Below are positions 1-8,807 of a stretch of 64,000 bases of DNA, piece after piece. The position numbers and the translations under genes were made by a program. The stretch's first letter is position 1; each line of letters begins with the position of its first letter. The notes beneath the pieces are model-generated. The model ran no database searches, was not told where the DNA came from, and worked only from the letters and a program-made list of their open reading frames with translations. Where the stretch lies: NCBI GenBank assembly GCA_035363095.1, contig DAOSEK010000001.1, forward strand, positions 62,001 to 126,000, read 5' to 3'. This DNA is from DAOSEK01 sp035363095 (lineage in GTDB: Archaea > Nanobdellota > Nanobdellia > Woesearchaeales > UBA119).

Positions 1-1
1 A

Positions 2-250
2 ATAGTAGTTACAACAAATTGTCTAAATGGCAGAGCAGATTTAAACCTTTATGAAGTAGGAGATTTGGCGATGAAAAGTGGTATTTTATCTGGGAAAGAC
101 ATGACATCACACACTGCAGTACAAAAGCTTATGTGGGCGTTAGGAATTTCAAAAAACATAACAGACAAGTATCATAAAATACAAAAAGTCAAAGAACTCT
201 TTTACAAACCTATTGGTAGAGACATAGAATTGTCGTATAGCCTACGCTAA
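2..250 (+). CDS. L-asparaginase (type I, cytosolic), C-terminal fragment
   Basis: Only the last 82 codons are in the window; the reading frame is open to the left edge. The translation contains VVTTNCLNGRADLNLYEVG followed by GILSGKDMTSHTAVQKLMW, the C-terminal signature of cytosolic type I L-asparaginases, which hydrolyse asparagine to aspartate and ammonia. The related archaeal GatD subunit of Glu-tRNA amidotransferase ends similarly, but the SGKDMT and LYEVG segments fit asparaginase better. The neighbours (AsnRS-like protein, tRNA-Asn, AspRS, GatCAB, glutamine synthetase) also handle Asp, Asn or amide nitrogen. The catalytic threonines lie outside the window, so activity cannot be judged. 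Confidence 0.8.
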   Translation: MVVTTNCLNGRADLNLYEVGDLAMKSGILSGKDMTSHTAVQKLMWALGISKNITDKYHKIQKVKELFYKPIGRDIELSYSLR

Positions 251-549
251 AATTTGTCCAAAAATAGTAAAAAAAAGACTACTCAGAGAAGATTAAGCAT
301 GGCAAAAAAGAAATTATTATATTGTCATCACTTTGAAAATTGTTGATAGCAAATTTGAACCAACGGAAAATTTAAAATGTTTTTATGTGTGGCAATTAAG
401 AAATATCTTTTATGTGAAGTATATTGCATATAGAGTTTTGTTTGGAGATCATAAATTGTTAATTATACCAAATAATTACATGTTACTTTTGAAAAGAATT
501 TAACATTTTTTCAAAGGATAATTATTTAAATAGAATACGGGGATTTGCA
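251..549. promoter_or_regulatory. Intergenic region with promoter of the AsnRS-like gene
   Basis: No convincing gene is seen in these 299 bases. A TATA-like box TATTTAAATA lies at 523-532, only 17 bases before the ATG at 550. This predicts a nearly leaderless transcript, as is common in archaea. The rest is AT-rich sequence without clear repeats. Confidence 0.45.
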
Positions 550-1896
550 ATGATTAAAACAAGATTTATTGAAGAGATTATTAAGGACAACAAAGAAGGT
601 AATGAACAGGTTCACGGATGGATAATTGGAAAAAGAAAATCAAAAAACTATATTTTTTTAGATATTAAAGATAGTACTGGGGTTATTCAAGTTGTACTAA
701 ACAAAAAAAAAAATGTTAACGAAGATATTGATTATATCAAAAATCTTAAATTAAACTCTGCAGTGAGTGTAACTGGGGCGTATAATAATTCTAGAAATCA
801 GCCTGAGATTATTGCATCATTTTACAAAATAGAAAAAGAAGCAACATTAAATTTACAGCCAAATCCAAGTAATCCACTCTTAAATCCTTTTAATGAAAAT
901 TTTATTAAGCATTTAACTAAACATCCCACATTTTACATTTCTAATAGGAAGTTAGCTACCGTTTTAAAAATAAAATCAAGATTTAGACATAATCTGGCGA
1001 GTTGGTTTTGGAGCAATAAATATGTCCAAATGGAACCCCCCGAGTTCACAAATCAAACTCTTTATGATGATAATGGTGCTTTTTGGATTAACTTAAATGG
1101 TCAAAAGATATCATTATCTAGATGTGCAACATTTCATTTAGAACCTGGGATAATAGCTTACGAAAAAGTATTTTGCATAACTGAAACTCACGCAAACGAA
1201 ATGAGTAGGTCTAAGAGACATTTAGCAGAATTTACACATCTTAAAGCAGAACTCGCGTGGGCAAATTTAGAAGATTTGATGAGTATTGCTGGAAAGATGC
1301 TTTATGAAACAGTCAGACAAACAGTTAGTGATTGTCAGAAAGAAATTGAAATATTGGGTTTAGGTAATATTATTGAAGATAAAATAAATAGACTTAATCC
1401 CAAGAACTACAAAATTATATCCTATGATGATGCAATTGAATTGATAAAGAAAAAAGGAAAATCATTTGACTACGGAAAAAGTTTGTCTAATAAAGATGAA
1501 GAAATCCTTACCTTGGCACACAATAATTCTTTGTTATGGATTAAATTTATTCCTTGTACTGCAGAAGGGTTTCCTTTTAAGCGCAAAAATGATACTCCTC
1601 ATTTAACAATGGTAAGTGATTTAATTGCTCCTGGAGGATTTGGTGAGATTTTGGGTATTGCTGAAAAAATAACAGACTATGATGAATTACTATCTAGGAT
1701 GAAAGAAAAAGGAAAAGATACGCCTGAACAACTAGAAAGGTACAAAGATTATTTAGATTTGAGAAAATGTGGTTTACCAGAACATGGTGGAATTGGTATG
1801 GGAATTGAACGTGTGGTAAGATTTTTGCTAGATTTAAAACATGTGAGATATACAAGACCTTTTCCTGTAATCCATAAAACAAAAATTAATTTCTAA
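550..1896 (+). CDS. AsnRS-like class IIb aminoacyl-tRNA synthetase paralogue with altered active site
   Basis: The 448-residue product has an N-terminal OB-fold (about 18-90, with GWIIGKRKSKNYIFLDIKD) and a class II catalytic domain (about 125-448). Its order and length match asparaginyl-tRNA synthetase. Motif 3 is intact (GIGMGIER, about 414-421). Motif 2, normally FRAE, reads HANE at 214-217, so the arginine that contacts the ATP alpha-phosphate is alanine. The segment aligning to GGSQRE of AsnRS reads GIAEKI, and the terminal FPR reads FPV. Domain layout is therefore AsnRS while several ATP- and substrate-binding residues are replaced. It may be a repurposed paralogue, for example an amide-forming or regulatory protein, or a very divergent AsnRS. 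A complete aspS-gatCAB route to Asn-tRNA follows, which would make a canonical AsnRS redundant. Confidence 0.75.
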   Translation: MIKTRFIEEIIKDNKEGNEQVHGWIIGKRKSKNYIFLDIKDSTGVIQVVLNKKKNVNEDIDYIKNLKLNSAVSVTGAYNNSRNQPEIIASFYKIEKEATLNLQPNPSNPLLNPFNENFIKHLTKHPTFYISNRKLATVLKIKSRFRHNLASWFWSNKYVQMEPPEFTNQTLYDDNGAFWINLNGQKISLSRCATFHLEPGIIAYEKVFCITETHANEMSRSKRHLAEFTHLKAELAWANLEDLMSIAGKMLYETVRQTVSDCQKEIEILGLGNIIEDKINRLNPKNYKIISYDDAIELIKKKGKSFDYGKSLSNKDEEILTLAHNNSLLWIKFIPCTAEGFPFKRKNDTPHLTMVSDLIAPGGFGEILGIAEKITDYDELLSRMKEKGKDTPEQLERYKDYLDLRKCGLPEHGGIGMGIERVVRFLLDLKHVRYTRPFPVIHKTKINF

Positions 1897-1969
1897 AGTT
1901 AAATATAAGTTGTTCTCTTCAAAAGAACAAATCTTACAGGTTTTTGGTGTTAATAATGAACCTCTCCCC

Positions 1970-2409
1970 CTAAAAGAAGGAGTATCTGTTAAGCGATTGT
2001 TGGTTAATAACAGCTCGATTTGATTGTGCGATATAATTTTTTATTACCTCTGCGGTTACATTACCAACACTTCGAAAAAAATTTCTAGGACTCCAAAGAT
2101 GCCCCTTCCTGAAATAACCTCTCAACCACTTGTGCTTTTGGAAAAGCTTATAAGAGCTGTATCCCTTTAAGAGGTTGAACGCCTTTGAAACGCTCATTGT
2201 TGGTGGCACTTCAACAAAAAAATGAACGTATCAGTCATAACTTAAAGTTCGTATAATTGCATCCCATAACGTGATATGGCCTCTTTTAATATTACTTCAC
2301 AGTCAGCCTTTACCCATGGGAATTTGAAACAATCCCATGCATATTTTGGTTTCCATACCAGATGAAAACTGTTTTGTCCAACGCTGTGTGCGAAATTTGT
2401 TATTTCCAT
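1970..2409 (-). pseudogene. tnpA: Decayed IS200/IS605-family Y1 transposase (tnpA)
   Basis: Read on the minus strand from ATG at 2409, the frame gives MEITNFAHSVGQNSFHLVWK, a typical TnpA start, then meets an in-frame TAA after QLYEL. Near 2230 one base appears deleted at the HUH site: the next frame resumes as VHFFVEVPPTMSVSKAFNLL and continues through GHLWSPRNFFRSVGNVTAEV to 1970, where the Y1 tyrosine region (IKNYIAQSN) is recognisable. One stop and one frameshift make it non-functional. IS200/IS605 TnpA proteins move single-stranded DNA using subterminal hairpins, and matching hairpins occur to the right of the gene. No tnpB is seen. Confidence 0.88.
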
Positions 2410-2451
2410 TTAGCTCATCTCCGAAGAGCAAAGCTCACGCTAACTTCGGGT

Positions 2452-2562
2452 GGTTAGTGCGTGGCGCAAAAAATTTTCGCTCGCCACGTATTTTTTTATT
2501 TTAGAAAAGAAAAAGATTTGTGTAAAAAAGACAAGCCTTCAGTCTAAAGACTGAGGTATTTA
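2452..2562. mobile_element. Candidate IS200/IS605 end with two hairpins
   Basis: Upstream of the decayed tnpA there is an inverted repeat CGTGGCG...CGCCACG (about 2460-2491) and a second perfect hairpin, CTTCAGTCT/AGACTGAGG around 2538-2556. The second resembles the terminal hairpins of archaeal IS200/IS605 elements. The opposite end, past 1970, is less clear. The hairpin is loosely similar to the last stem of the dispersed repeats described elsewhere in the window (CCTC...GAGG). Confidence 0.5.
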
Positions 2563-2775
2563 ATACGTTTAACTAGAGAATTATCTTATAGCTCAAATTT
2601 TTTTGAACTAAAATTATGAAACCCTATAGGAATCCTTGTGCACTTTATCAAATGCCTCACAGGTCAGTTTTTTCATTTATTCAGTTGAAGTAACATATGA
2701 ACCTGCCCAAAACTATTTTATTGCTTAAGAGAAATTTAAATTTTTAGAATCTCAACGTATCGAACTAATAGATAA

Positions 2776-2786
2776 TTTTATAAATG
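2776..2786 (+). promoter_or_regulatory. TATA box of tRNA-Asn
   Basis: TTTTATAAATG lies about 36-46 bases before the mature tRNA 5' end, the distance expected for an archaeal TATA box followed by a short leader. The stretch 2563-2775 shows no gene. Confidence 0.5.
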
Positions 2787-2821
2787 AGTCTTTTTTTCTT
2801 TTTGGAAGTATTGATATTTTT

Positions 2822-2894
2822 GGCTCCGTAGCTCAGTAGGTGGAGCGCACGACTGTTAATCGTGAGGTCGGCAGTTCGAGGCTGCCCGGAGCCG
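2822..2894 (+). tRNA. tRNA-Asn (anticodon GUU)
   Basis: A complete cloverleaf is visible. The acceptor stem GGCTCCG pairs with CGGAGCC, the D-arm contains AGCTCAGTAGG, the anticodon stem CACGA/TCGTG encloses the loop CTGTTAA with anticodon GUU at 2855-2857, and the T-arm carries GTTCGAG. The discriminator is G. No intron is seen and CCA is not encoded. It sits 40 bases before aspS, the gene likely to charge it with aspartate before GatCAB amidation. Confidence 0.96.
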
Positions 2895-2934
2895 CTTTTT
2901 TACTTGTCATGTGTAGATAAGGAGTGTTATATGA

Positions 2935-4227
2935 ATGAAAATTTCCGAACTAAAAGAAGGAATGGAGAATATTGAAATTTATGCTTCAGTTCAAGATACA
3001 AAAGCAATTGGGAAGATAATTTTTTTAAAGTTAAGAGATGACAGCGGGCTTGTCCAACTCACTTGCATTGAAGGAAGTGATATACCTTTTGATGGCATTA
3101 AATCTATAAAAAAGGAGTTTTATGTAAGAGTAAAAGGGGATGTAAGAGCTTCTAAAAATGAAGGGAGTATTGAAATCATTCCAAAACATATTATAGTTGT
3201 TTCTGAAAGTTCAGGTGATTTACCATTCAAGATAAATAATGAATTTGAGAAGGTTTCTCAGGATAAAAGGTTAGATTGGCGCTCTTTGGATTTGCGAAGC
3301 TTAAGATTACAATCTATTTTCAAGATACAATCAGCGATTGTGGAAGGTATTACACAAGAGTTATTTTCTAAAGGATTTCGAATTTCATTTACGCCTTGTT
3401 TACTGAATACTGCATCAGAATCAGGTTCTGAGGTGTTCCCAGTCATATATTTTGACAAAGAAGCATTTCTCAGACAAGACCCACAGCTACATAGGCAACT
3501 TACTATTGCTGGTGGAGCCAAAAAGATATTTGATTTGGGTCCAGCTTGGAGAGCAGAAAAATCACATACAAAGTACCATCTATGTGAGCACAGGGTTTGT
3601 GCGGTAGAATGCGCAGATATTGAAGATGAACGTGACATTATGAGAGTCGAAGAGTCTTTGATAGTCTCAGCAATTAATAAAGTTAATCAAACTTGCAAAG
3701 ATGAATTAGAAAGACTAAATACAAGCATTTGTGTTCCTAAAACACCCTTTCCAGAGTTGACTTTCCCTGAAATATTCTCGATTTTGAAAGAAAGTGGAAA
3801 GGAAACTTTCGACAGCGAAGATTTGGATAAAGAAGCAGAGCAAATTTTAGCTAAATATGTTAAGGATAAATATGACTCAGATTTTTATTTTGTTAACAGA
3901 TTTGCTTTCTCGATAAAGCCATTTTATGTAATGAGAATAGATGATAATCCTAAACGGGCAAGATCTGTGGATTTGTATTATAAGGATCTAGAGTTGAGTT
4001 CTGGTGGACAACGAGAGCACAGATATGAGTATTTGATGAGAAACATTGAAGAAAAGGGTGTTAAAATCTCTGAGGTTGAATGGTTTGTGAAATTCTTTAA
4101 GTATGGCGTTGCGCCTCATGGGGGATTTGCTTTAGGAATAGAAAGATTAACACTCGCACTTACTAAAAGTGAAAATATTAGAGATTGTGTACTGTTTCCA
4201 AGAGATCCAGAGAGGTTAAATCCATGA
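2935..4227 (+). CDS. aspS: Aspartyl-tRNA synthetase, archaeal type, probably non-discriminating
   Basis: The 430-residue protein has an OB-fold (about 15-95) and a class II core. Motif 2 reads LGPAWRAEKSHTKYHL, so the arginine is kept although the usual Phe is Trp. The aspartate-binding segment reads ELSSGGQREHRYEYL, motif 3 reads HGGFALGIERL, and the end reads LFPRDPERLNP. These fit archaeal AspRS rather than AsnRS. AAGGAG at 2919-2924 favours ATG 2935 over the out-of-frame ATG at 2931. It is the first gene of an operon in which gatC begins inside its stop (ATGA). Linkage to tRNA-Asn and gatCAB suggests it also charges tRNA-Asn with Asp, but the determining residues of the anticodon-binding domain were not resolved here. 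Confidence 0.93.
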   Translation: MKISELKEGMENIEIYASVQDTKAIGKIIFLKLRDDSGLVQLTCIEGSDIPFDGIKSIKKEFYVRVKGDVRASKNEGSIEIIPKHIIVVSESSGDLPFKINNEFEKVSQDKRLDWRSLDLRSLRLQSIFKIQSAIVEGITQELFSKGFRISFTPCLLNTASESGSEVFPVIYFDKEAFLRQDPQLHRQLTIAGGAKKIFDLGPAWRAEKSHTKYHLCEHRVCAVECADIEDERDIMRVEESLIVSAINKVNQTCKDELERLNTSICVPKTPFPELTFPEIFSILKESGKETFDSEDLDKEAEQILAKYVKDKYDSDFYFVNRFAFSIKPFYVMRIDDNPKRARSVDLYYKDLELSSGGQREHRYEYLMRNIEEKGVKISEVEWFVKFFKYGVAPHGGFALGIERLTLALTKSENIRDCVLFPRDPERLNP

Positions 4228-4505
4228 GAATAGATGAACAAACTATTGAAATTTTGTCCAATATTTCTAAATTGAAACTAAGTGCTGATGAACAGAATCA
4301 TATGATAGTTGATCTTAAAGGCATTCTTAATGCTTTTATAGCAATACAAGAAATTGATGTTCATAATTTGGAAAGTGCCATATTGCCCATTCACTTTGAG
4401 AACTGTATTAGGAATGATGAAGCCAGGGTTTTTGAAGAAGATGCTACATCAACAGCAATATATATTATCGATAATTTTATAATCGGTCCGAGGACTTTAG
4501 AATGA
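4224..4505 (+). CDS. gatC: Asp/Glu-tRNA amidotransferase subunit C
   Basis: The 93-residue protein starts MRIDEQTIEILSNISKLKLS, the usual GatC N-terminal helix that begins the wrap around the GatA-GatB interface. The length is normal. ATG 4224 overlaps the aspS TGA in the form ATGA, which supports this start over earlier in-frame GTG or TTG codons, and its own stop overlaps the gatA start in the same way. GatC has no catalytic residues; it stabilises the complex. Translational coupling with aspS and gatA suggests fixed stoichiometry. Confidence 0.87.
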   Translation: MRIDEQTIEILSNISKLKLSADEQNHMIVDLKGILNAFIAIQEIDVHNLESAILPIHFENCIRNDEARVFEEDATSTAIYIIDNFIIGPRTLE

Positions 4506-5929
4506 TTATAGAACACATAAATAACGTGAATTGTGAGAAAATAGACTTAACATCGTTTGCTAAATCTGTTATTGATGAGATAAAGGATATAAACTCGAAG
4601 ATTTACTGTTTCAATTGTGTTTGCGAGGATTCTGCACTAAAGGATGTCCAGATAGTGAGTAAACGCAAAAAACTGGAAAAAGGAACCCTTGCAGGGTTAA
4701 TAATTTCTGTAAAAGATAACATTTGCGTTAAAGATGTTGAGACTACAGCAGGTTCAAAAATCCTTTCAGGATATAAGCCAGTATTCAATGCAACGGTTGT
4801 TGAAAAGCTCAAAATGGAAGGAGCGATAATAGTAGGAAAAACTTCTATGGACGAGTTTGGATTTGGTGGCTTTAATATTAATACAGGAGTAGATTTTAAG
4901 GTCCCTTTAAATCCAATAGACCTCAAAAGAAGTACAGGAGGTTCTAGTGGAGGAAGTGGAGCAGTAACAAAAGTAGTTGATTTTGCTCATGTTTCGATTG
5001 CTGAAAGCACAGGTGGTTCTATTGAATGTCCAGCATCATTTTGTGGGGATGTTGGTTTTTGTCCAACATATGGTAGGATAAGCAGGTTTGGTCTTATTTC
5101 ATATGCCAATTCATTAGACAAAATTGGTATATTGTCAAAAGATGTGGAGGATATAATCCCTGTTTTTAATGCAGTTGCAGGTAAGGACAATAAAGATCCT
5201 ACTTGCATAACTGATACAATTAAACTAAAAAAAGCAATAGCAAAAAAAAAATTTAAAATTGGTATAATTAGTGAGTCATTTGATGACTATATTGCCGATT
5301 ATATTAAAGAACATCTAAGGGTACTAATAAATCTAATCAAGAAGAAGCATGAAATTTTTGAAGTTTCTTTACCTTTCACTTTTAAGTACGGAGTGCCAAC
5401 ATATTACATAATTGCTACAAGCGAAGCATCAACAAATCTTTCCAAATTCTGTGGGTTAAGATATGGAATTCAGGCAGATCCAAAGACTAAGACATTTTCC
5501 AATTTTTTTTCAGAAATAAGGTCTGAGAATTTGGGAAAAGAAGCAAAACGTAGGATTTTACTTGGAACCTATGCTAGAATGGCAGGTTATAGAGATGAAT
5601 ATTATCTCAAAGCAACAAAAGTCAGGCGACTTATAATAGATGAATATAAAGAGGCTTTCAAAAAGTATGATGTTTTAATTTCTCCAACCACCCCAATGTG
5701 TGCACCATTATTTTCAGAAATATCGAAGATGGATGTTGTGGAACAATATTTGTTTGATCAATTAACAGTTGGTCCAAATCTCGCAGGTTTACCTCATGCA
5801 TCAATCCCTTTTGCAAAATTCGGTGAAATGCCTTTAGGACTAATGGTTGTTTCAGATCACTATAAAGAACAGGAACTCATTGATTTTCTGTTTGAAATTG
5901 AGAAGGTTGGTAAGGAGAATGGAATTTAA
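4502..5929 (+). CDS. gatA: Asp/Glu-tRNA amidotransferase subunit A (amidase)
   Basis: This 475-residue amidase-signature protein releases ammonia from glutamine or asparagine for transfer to mischarged tRNA by GatB. The catalytic triad is recognisable: lysine in SVKDNI (about 74), the serine of GGSSGGSG (about 146-153), and the nucleophile serine in STGGSIECPASFCG (about 170). The KPTYGRVSRYGL block of the family appears as CPTYGRISRFGL. The length is normal and the start is coupled to gatC by ATGA. Isoleucine ATA codons are frequent near its start, unlike in fusA or metG, which hints at different mutational history. Confidence 0.95.
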   Translation: MIIEHINNVNCEKIDLTSFAKSVIDEIKDINSKIYCFNCVCEDSALKDVQIVSKRKKLEKGTLAGLIISVKDNICVKDVETTAGSKILSGYKPVFNATVVEKLKMEGAIIVGKTSMDEFGFGGFNINTGVDFKVPLNPIDLKRSTGGSSGGSGAVTKVVDFAHVSIAESTGGSIECPASFCGDVGFCPTYGRISRFGLISYANSLDKIGILSKDVEDIIPVFNAVAGKDNKDPTCITDTIKLKKAIAKKKFKIGIISESFDDYIADYIKEHLRVLINLIKKKHEIFEVSLPFTFKYGVPTYYIIATSEASTNLSKFCGLRYGIQADPKTKTFSNFFSEIRSENLGKEAKRRILLGTYARMAGYRDEYYLKATKVRRLIIDEYKEAFKKYDVLISPTTPMCAPLFSEISKMDVVEQYLFDQLTVGPNLAGLPHASIPFAKFGEMPLGLMVVSDHYKEQELIDFLFEIEKVGKENGI

Positions 5930-7337
5930 TCAAGAGGTAATTATAGGTTTGGAAACACATATTGAAGTAGATACATTATCTAAATTATTTTGCTGTTGCC
6001 CACGTACTGGGATAGACACTCCTAATTCCAGAGTATGTCCTATTTGTCTTGGTCATCCTGGAGCGAGACCTTTTTTAAATGGCAAAGTCTTGGCAGCTGC
6101 AGTCAAATTGGCTTTAGCGATTGATGGTCAGATTACAGAAAAAGTTGTGTTTTCCAGAAAAAACTACTTTTATCCTGATATGGCAAAGAATTTTCAAATA
6201 ACTCAATTTGAAAGTCCACTGTCACAGAAGGGGTCTGTGAAATTAAATTCCGGTAAGTTAGTTAAAATAAGAAGACTTCATATTGAGGAAGACCCTGCGT
6301 CTTTAGTCTATCCGAAAACTATGAGAGATTCTCAATATGTTTTAATTGACTATAACAGATCAGGTATCCCACTTATTGAGTTGGTAACTGAACCAAGTAT
6401 TAATTCTCCAAGAGAAGCAAGAGAATATATGAACAAGCTCATGTCCATTTTAAGTTACCTTAAGATTTTTGATGTGAATTCCTGTGTCATCAAAAGTGAT
6501 GCTAATATATCTATAAGAGATAGTGATTATACACGTGTTGAAATCAAGAATATAAGCGGAATTAAGGAGATTGAAAAAGCCCTTTCTTACGAGCTGATGA
6601 GACAGCGATCTTTGATACGCAGAGGAATTAAGATTGTTAAAGAAACTAGAGGCTGGAACAAAGTAGGAAAAACGACTTTTAGCCAGCGAACGAAGGAAAG
6701 CGAAGAAGATTATGGGTATATTTCAGAGCCTGATCTTCCCGAAATAGTTATCACACCAGAATATATACGGAAGAATAAGGATGAAATTCCTGAATTACCA
6801 GCACAAAAGCAAGTAAGATTTGTTGAAAAGTATAAACTTAATGAGGATGATTCATTCGTATTGACTAAGGAACCTGAGATTGCAGATTTATTTGAGAACG
6901 TCGCAAAGGTGATTGATTCAAATATCGCTGCTAACTGGATAAGAGGTGAGATTTTGCGCGTTCTGAATTATAACAAAAAAAGATTGAATGATTCTTACTT
7001 ATCTGCTGAGAGAATAATAGATTTACTGAAGTTATTATGTGAAAATAAGATCTCTAAAAATATGGCTCAAAATTTTTTGGAAAGAATGATTACTGAGAAT
7101 TTTTCTCTCAGAGATTACATTTTGAACAATAATATTTCGCAGATTTCGGATGACAAAATATTGACAGATATTGCAAAAAAGGTGCTAAATGAGGAAAAAA
7201 TTGCATTAGAAGATTATTTGAGTGGTAAGGAAAAAGCGCTTGATTATATCATTGGAAAATGTATGGCACTTTCAAAGAGTAAGGCCGACCCAATAAAGAT
7301 CAACAAGATACTATTGACTCTAATAAGAACGCGTTAA
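5919..7337 (+). CDS. gatB: Asp/Glu-tRNA amidotransferase subunit B
   Basis: The 472-residue GatB activates the side chain of Asp- or Glu-tRNA with ATP and adds ammonia delivered from GatA. The start MEFNQEVIIGLETHIEVDTLSK is the family N-terminus, preceded by GGAG at 5914-5917; an upstream in-frame codon at 5847 would wrongly extend it. The zinc-knuckle region CCCPRTGIDTPNSRVCPICLGHPGARP and RKNYFYPDMAKNFQITQF are seen, with a YqeY-like helical tail after about 390. It overlaps gatA by 11 bases. With aspS and tRNA-Asn in the same cluster, Asp-tRNA(Asn) is the most likely substrate. Confidence 0.95.
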   Translation: MEFNQEVIIGLETHIEVDTLSKLFCCCPRTGIDTPNSRVCPICLGHPGARPFLNGKVLAAAVKLALAIDGQITEKVVFSRKNYFYPDMAKNFQITQFESPLSQKGSVKLNSGKLVKIRRLHIEEDPASLVYPKTMRDSQYVLIDYNRSGIPLIELVTEPSINSPREAREYMNKLMSILSYLKIFDVNSCVIKSDANISIRDSDYTRVEIKNISGIKEIEKALSYELMRQRSLIRRGIKIVKETRGWNKVGKTTFSQRTKESEEDYGYISEPDLPEIVITPEYIRKNKDEIPELPAQKQVRFVEKYKLNEDDSFVLTKEPEIADLFENVAKVIDSNIAANWIRGEILRVLNYNKKRLNDSYLSAERIIDLLKLLCENKISKNMAQNFLERMITENFSLRDYILNNNISQISDDKILTDIAKKVLNEEKIALEDYLSGKEKALDYIIGKCMALSKSKADPIKINKILLTLIRTR

Positions 7338-7442
7338 CTGCTAAGATTCTAATAGGACATATAATAAATACTCTATCTTGGATGAGTTAGTAAACAAATT
7401 TCTATTGTTGATTAATTGTATTTTGAGTGTTTTTTTAGTTCT

Positions 7443-8807
7443 CTATGCGAAAAGATAATTTTCTATTTCCCAATCAGTAACTATTAGCTGATTGTAGTTT
7501 TGCCATTCCTTTTCTTTTATATCAATGTATCGTTTAAAATAGCTTTCTCCAAGCATGTTTAACATTAGTTGACTTTGCTTAAAGTAGGTAATTGATTCAA
7601 ATAGCGATGTTGGAAGAGTAGTTATTCCTTTTTTTGATAAATCTAATGCGTTTTCTTTGAAGACATTAGTGTTAGTATCTTTCATAATGTCTAGTTTTTT
7701 ATCAATTCCTTCCAAACCTACATGCAAAAGAGCTGCAAAAGCAAGATAGGGAGAACATAAACCATCAGGACTTCTTATTTCAGCATGTGTATGATGATTA
7801 GCAACTATTGAAGATATTGGCACTCTGATTAAGGCGGAACGATTGCCTACGCCCCAACAAATATATACTGGTGCTTCGTGATCAGGAACAAGCCTTTTGT
7901 AAGAGTTGATACAAGGATTTAATATCAATGCCATTTCTTTAGCAAAGAAAAGTTGAGCCTGAATAAAATTCCTTGCTAGATTCGAAAGATGTAATTGATC
8001 AATAGGATTGTAAAACAAAGAGTTTCCTGACAAATCTTCTAAACTGAAGTGTATATGCATTCCACTGCCTGCACATTTAGAGAATGGTTTTGGCATAAAA
8101 GTTGCCAACAGACTATGTTTTTGTGCTACAGTTCTAATAACTTCTTTCATTATCATTATTCTATCCGCAGTTATCAAAGGGTCACCATATTCTAAACCTA
8201 TTTCATGTTGCCCCGTTCCTACCTCGTGGTGTGCCTTATCAACAGGCAGTCCAATAGATTTTAAATTATTTAGTATTTCCAAACGAATTTCATTTGACTT
8301 GTCTTTAACTTGATGATCTAAGTATGAACCATTGTAATCGAAGGAAGGTGGAACAATCTTATCTCCCTTTTTTTCTACAAGAAAAAATTCAATTTCTGGT
8401 CCTACTTTCAAATTGAACCCTTTTACTCTTGCTTTATCTAGGGTTTGTTTAAGAATAGTTCGAGGTGAACAGCTATGAAGTAGGTTTTCTTTGCTATACA
8501 CATCACAAAATACTCTCTTAACTAGAGCACCCGATTCATTTTGTAGAATAAAGTTGTTATTAAGGTTAGGTTTCAGGTACATGTCACTATCATATATCTC
8601 TTTAAATCCTTTCACTGAAGAACCATCAAACCATATTCCTGAGTTTTTAGATTTTTCAAAGGAATCTTTTGTTAGTTGTATAACTTTAGGATTACCCAGA
8701 ATATCACAAAATTCTAGTTCAACAAATTGAAATCCATTATTAAATTCTTCATTAGTCTCATTGCCATAATTATTGATTAATTCTTCTTTATTGCTTATTT
8801 CATTCAT
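7443..8807 (-). CDS. glnA: Glutamine synthetase, type I
   Basis: The 454-residue enzyme makes glutamine from glutamate, ammonia and ATP. Family marks include WFDGSSVKGF near the N-terminus, KVGPEIEFFL, the metal- and glutamate-binding DKAHHEVGTGQHEIGLEYGD, SGMHIHFSL and NRSALIRVP. The tail ends VTDWEIENYLFA, and the long adenylylation loop of GS-I-beta is absent, so this is the short GS-I-alpha kind. It is convergent with gatB and divergent from an Lrp/AsnC regulator. It may supply the glutamine used as amide donor by GatCAB. Confidence 0.96.
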   Translation of the reverse strand: MNEISNKEELINNYGNETNEEFNNGFQFVELEFCDILGNPKVIQLTKDSFEKSKNSGIWFDGSSVKGFKEIYDSDMYLKPNLNNNFILQNESGALVKRVFCDVYSKENLLHSCSPRTILKQTLDKARVKGFNLKVGPEIEFFLVEKKGDKIVPPSFDYNGSYLDHQVKDKSNEIRLEILNNLKSIGLPVDKAHHEVGTGQHEIGLEYGDPLITADRIMIMKEVIRTVAQKHSLLATFMPKPFSKCAGSGMHIHFSLEDLSGNSLFYNPIDQLHLSNLARNFIQAQLFFAKEMALILNPCINSYKRLVPDHEAPVYICWGVGNRSALIRVPISSIVANHHTHAEIRSPDGLCSPYLAFAALLHVGLEGIDKKLDIMKDTNTNVFKENALDLSKKGITTLPTSLFESITYFKQSQLMLNMLGESYFKRYIDIKEKEWQNYNQLIVTDWEIENYLFA

